Shown: in pieces, positions 5,994 to 7,524 of the stretch
How positions within the stretch are numbered: position 1 is the stretch's first letter
Layout: every line of letters begins with the position of its first letter
Source of the DNA: Candidatus Aminicenantota bacterium
GTDB taxonomy: Bacteria; Acidobacteriota; Aminicenantia; UBA2199
Assembly: GCA_020355945.1 (NCBI GenBank)
Contig: CP070627.1
Span: 1,421,161 to 1,428,684 of the forward strand
Length of the DNA: 7,524 nucleotides
Direction: 5' to 3'
Program-made: the position numbers and the translations under genes
The notes under the pieces: generated by a model
Database searches by the model: none
Seen by the model: the letters and a program-made list of their open reading frames with translations, nothing else
Told to the model about the DNA's origin: nothing

Positions 5994-7211
5994 ATGAAAA
6001 ATATTTTTGCTGCGGTTTGGTTAATCATTGGTGTTAGTGTTTTACTTTCCTTCGCACAGATCGATTCACAGTGGCGAGGGCCCAATCGAGATGGGGTCTA
6101 TCCCAATGAAATGCTTCTAAAAAAGTGGCCGGCTGGCGGGCCAAAACTGTTGTGGACTGCTGACGGACTTGGACAAGGCTATTCTTCTGCCGCGGTTACT
6201 GCCAATCGAGTTTATATTACCGGTATGATTTCAGGTAAAGGCTGGCTTTTCGCCTTTGATAAGAATGGCAAACAGGTCTGGAAATCTTCCTATGGCCCGG
6301 AGTGGGATGGCAGTCATCCGGGAGCCCGTACTACTCCTACTGTAGTGGGTAACCGGATTTACCTGATGAGTGCAAAGGGGCAGTGTGTTTGTTTCGATAC
6401 CGATGGAAAAATAAAATGGTCTGTAGACCTGGTCCGGGATTTTAAGGCAAGAAACCTGGATTGGGGAATAACAGAATCACTCCTTGTCGATGAAGACCGG
6501 GTTTTTTGTACCCCTGGCGGACCGGATGTAATGATGGTTGCACTTAATAGACATTCCGGGAAAACCATTTGGAAAATTAAAGGAAATGGAGAAACCTCCG
6601 GGTACTGTTCACCCTGCCTGGTAACACATGGTAATATGCGGCTGCTACTAACCATGACGGCTGGATCCCTGGTGGGAGTTGATGCGGATAAAGGGGAATA
6701 TCTCTGGCGTTACGCGCATGTCACCAGTTATGTGGTCAACGCCAATACTCCTTTATACCATAAGGGATATATTTACACTGTAAGCGGATACGGTACCGGC
6801 GGACAGATGTTCAAACTATCCCCGGATGGGAAAAAAATAAACCGGGTATGGGTGCAAAGAAAACTTGACAGCCAGTATGGAGCCGTGATCCTAACGGATG
6901 GTTATATTTATGGTTCCGGGCATAGAAATAGAGGCTGGCATTGTTTGGACTGGAAAACCGGGGAAGTTCAATTTACTGCAAGGGCAATCGGGAATAAAGG
7001 TAATATCATCTTCTCAGATGGGATGCTTTATTGCTATAGTGAAAGTGGAGATGTTGCCCTGGTAAAACCTAATCCTAAGAAATTTGAAGTAGTTAGTTCA
7101 TTTGAAATTGAAAAAGGCTCCGGCCCCCATTGGGCCCATCCGGTCATCAAAAAGGGTCGCTTATATATTCGTCATGGAAAGTCCCTGATGGTTTACAATA
7201 TTGCCAGGTAA
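5994..7211 (+). CDS. Secreted PQQ-like (quinoprotein-type) beta-propeller repeat protein
   Basis: A 405-aa protein with an N-terminal signal peptide (MKNIF, then a hydrophobic run to about residue 20), so it is exported. The mature start, SQWRGPNRDGVYPN, and GPKLLWTADGLGQGYSS are typical of PQQ-binding-like propeller proteins. Blade motifs of the form hydrophobic-D-x-x-G-K-x-x-W recur: LFAFDKNGKQVWK near 85, VCFDTDGKIKW near 132, MVALNRHSGKTIWK near 181, LVGVDADKGEYLWRY near 226, MFKLSPDGKK near 272, WHCLDWKTGE near 316, with weaker ones to the end, giving seven or eight blades. The length suits a single propeller with no extra dehydrogenase or cytochrome domain, and quinone binding or catalysis cannot be claimed. 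BamB has the same fold, but the WRGPNRDG start points to the separate secreted family. It has its own promoter candidate and is followed by terminator-like hairpins, so it is probably monocistronic. Its partner or substrate is not evident from context. Confidence 0.9.
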   Translation: MKNIFAAVWLIIGVSVLLSFAQIDSQWRGPNRDGVYPNEMLLKKWPAGGPKLLWTADGLGQGYSSAAVTANRVYITGMISGKGWLFAFDKNGKQVWKSSYGPEWDGSHPGARTTPTVVGNRIYLMSAKGQCVCFDTDGKIKWSVDLVRDFKARNLDWGITESLLVDEDRVFCTPGGPDVMMVALNRHSGKTIWKIKGNGETSGYCSPCLVTHGNMRLLLTMTAGSLVGVDADKGEYLWRYAHVTSYVVNANTPLYHKGYIYTVSGYGTGGQMFKLSPDGKKINRVWVQRKLDSQYGAVILTDGYIYGSGHRNRGWHCLDWKTGEVQFTARAIGNKGNIIFSDGMLYCYSESGDVALVKPNPKKFEVVSSFEIEKGSGPHWAHPVIKKGRLYIRHGKSLMVYNIAR

Positions 7212-7265
7212 CCCCATGGCATGGGGGCCCTATAAGGCCCTTCGGGCCTCCTGAAGGCTTCTTTA
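7212..7265 (+). terminator. Cluster of overlapping GC-rich hairpins after the PQQ-like gene, probable transcript end
   Basis: Starting one base after the stop codon: CCCCAT/ATGGGG (7212-7217 with 7221-7226), AGGCCC/GGGCCT with a UUC loop (7235-7240 with 7244-7249), and GAAG-G-CTTC followed by TTTAAAAT. GGGCC (7225-7229) can pair instead with GGCCC (7236-7240), which excludes the first two. There is no long T-run, so this is a non-canonical or Rho-assisted end at best. Confidence 0.5.
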
Positions 7266-7340
7266 AAATAACCGAGCCAGCAGCAAATGCAGCAGGTAAC
7301 TTCTTTCCCGCATTTTCCAATTTATTTTATCTTTTTGTGA
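7266..7340. other. Short AT-rich spacer
   Basis: Non-coding AT-rich spacer between the hairpin cluster and the tandem array. I see no promoter, gene or repeat in it. Confidence 0.5.
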
Positions 7341-7524
7341 CCTTTTGAAGTAGAATGCTCTTCTACTCCGGTAGTATACTTCCCTACCCAGGTAGAATGC
7401 CGTCTACTTGAAGTAGGATACGGTCTACCTGAGGTAGAATGCTTTCCTACTGGGGTAGAACTCTTTCCTACTGAGGTAGGACGCTGTCTATCTCAGGTAG
7501 GATGCTATCTACCTGTGGTAGAAT
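7341..7524. repeat. Tandem array of ~21-bp units with internal CTAC...GTAG dyads, truncated by the window end
   Basis: About nine units start at 7341, 7363, 7384, 7404, 7425, 7447, 7468, 7488 and 7509, with lengths of 20-22 bp. Most begin CTAC and contain GTAG seven to nine bases later, then GAATGCT-like text. The rough consensus is CTACCTGAGGTAGAATGCTN. The dyad is kept although its bases vary: CTACTT/AAGTAG at 7404 against CTACCT/AGGTAG at 7425. The units are too divergent for a fresh expansion. The array may be a minisatellite, a set of protein sites two helical turns apart, or part of a longer repeat region beyond the window. Confidence 0.85.

Noticed and set aside
7130..7348. Forward 72-codon frame overlapping the PQQ-like gene end
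   Set aside because: It starts inside a clear gene in another frame and covers the terminator-like hairpins; there is no SD.
7428..7437. TGAGGTAG words in the array resembling the let-7 microRNA seed
   Set aside because: A chance likeness: the word is simply the right arm of the CTACCT/AGGTAG dyad in a bacterial repeat.
7341..7524. The 21-bp array as a CRISPR array
   Set aside because: There is no alternation of constant repeats with unique 30-40 bp spacers. Units are contiguous, 20-22 bp and diverged, and no cas gene is in view.

Overview
The window reads as bacterial accessory DNA of moderate GC (roughly 40-45% by eye), with every confident gene on the + strand. The long first gene is a hybrid two-component system (HTCS) of the type best known from Bacteroidota. 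The clear Shine-Dalgarno sites (GGGAGG, AAAGGAGG, AGGTGAGG) argue against Bacteroidota proper. Together with the secreted PQQ-like propeller protein and the repeat-rich intergenic DNA, they suggest another phylum that carries HTCS genes, for example an Aminicenantota/Acidobacteriota-like or Calditrichota-like lineage. No rRNA or tRNA is present, so this placement is inference.

Layout. 65-4189: complete HTCS with signal peptide, periplasmic Reg_prop propeller, Y_Y_Y domain, one membrane helix, HisKA, HATPase_c, receiver and AraC-type DNA-binding domain. 4190-4357: intergenic region with an 80-bp element holding TTGAATCA-type direct repeats at exactly 21-bp steps, then two perfect 8-bp stem-loops and a strong SD. 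4358-5011: 217-aa soluble protein of unknown function. 5012-5188: leader with a 13-bp stem hairpin and an SD. 5189-5629: miniature, internally deleted relative of the HTCS (membrane helix, coiled coil, H-box, a trace of the F-box), whose end runs into a second copy of the 80-bp element (5601-5680, 67/80 identical, no gaps). 5681-5993: non-coding, with a perfect 16-bp inverted repeat, a short palindrome, a TATAAT promoter candidate, a ~19-bp tandem repeat and three AATATAGG units. 5994-7211: secreted PQQ-like beta-propeller protein. 7212-7265: GC-rich overlapping hairpins, probably a transcript end. 7341-7524: tandem array of ~21-bp units, each with a CTAC...GTAG dyad, running off the window end.

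Working hypothesis. The HTCS senses a periplasmic ligand and its AraC domain binds the 21-bp-phased direct repeats. One copy lies upstream of the 217-aa gene and the other, further away, upstream of the PQQ-like gene. Direct half-sites at 21-bp steps are the geometry known for AraC at araI1/araI2. This link is inference. The duplicated element could instead be the tail of a duplicated, now eroded, HTCS locus.
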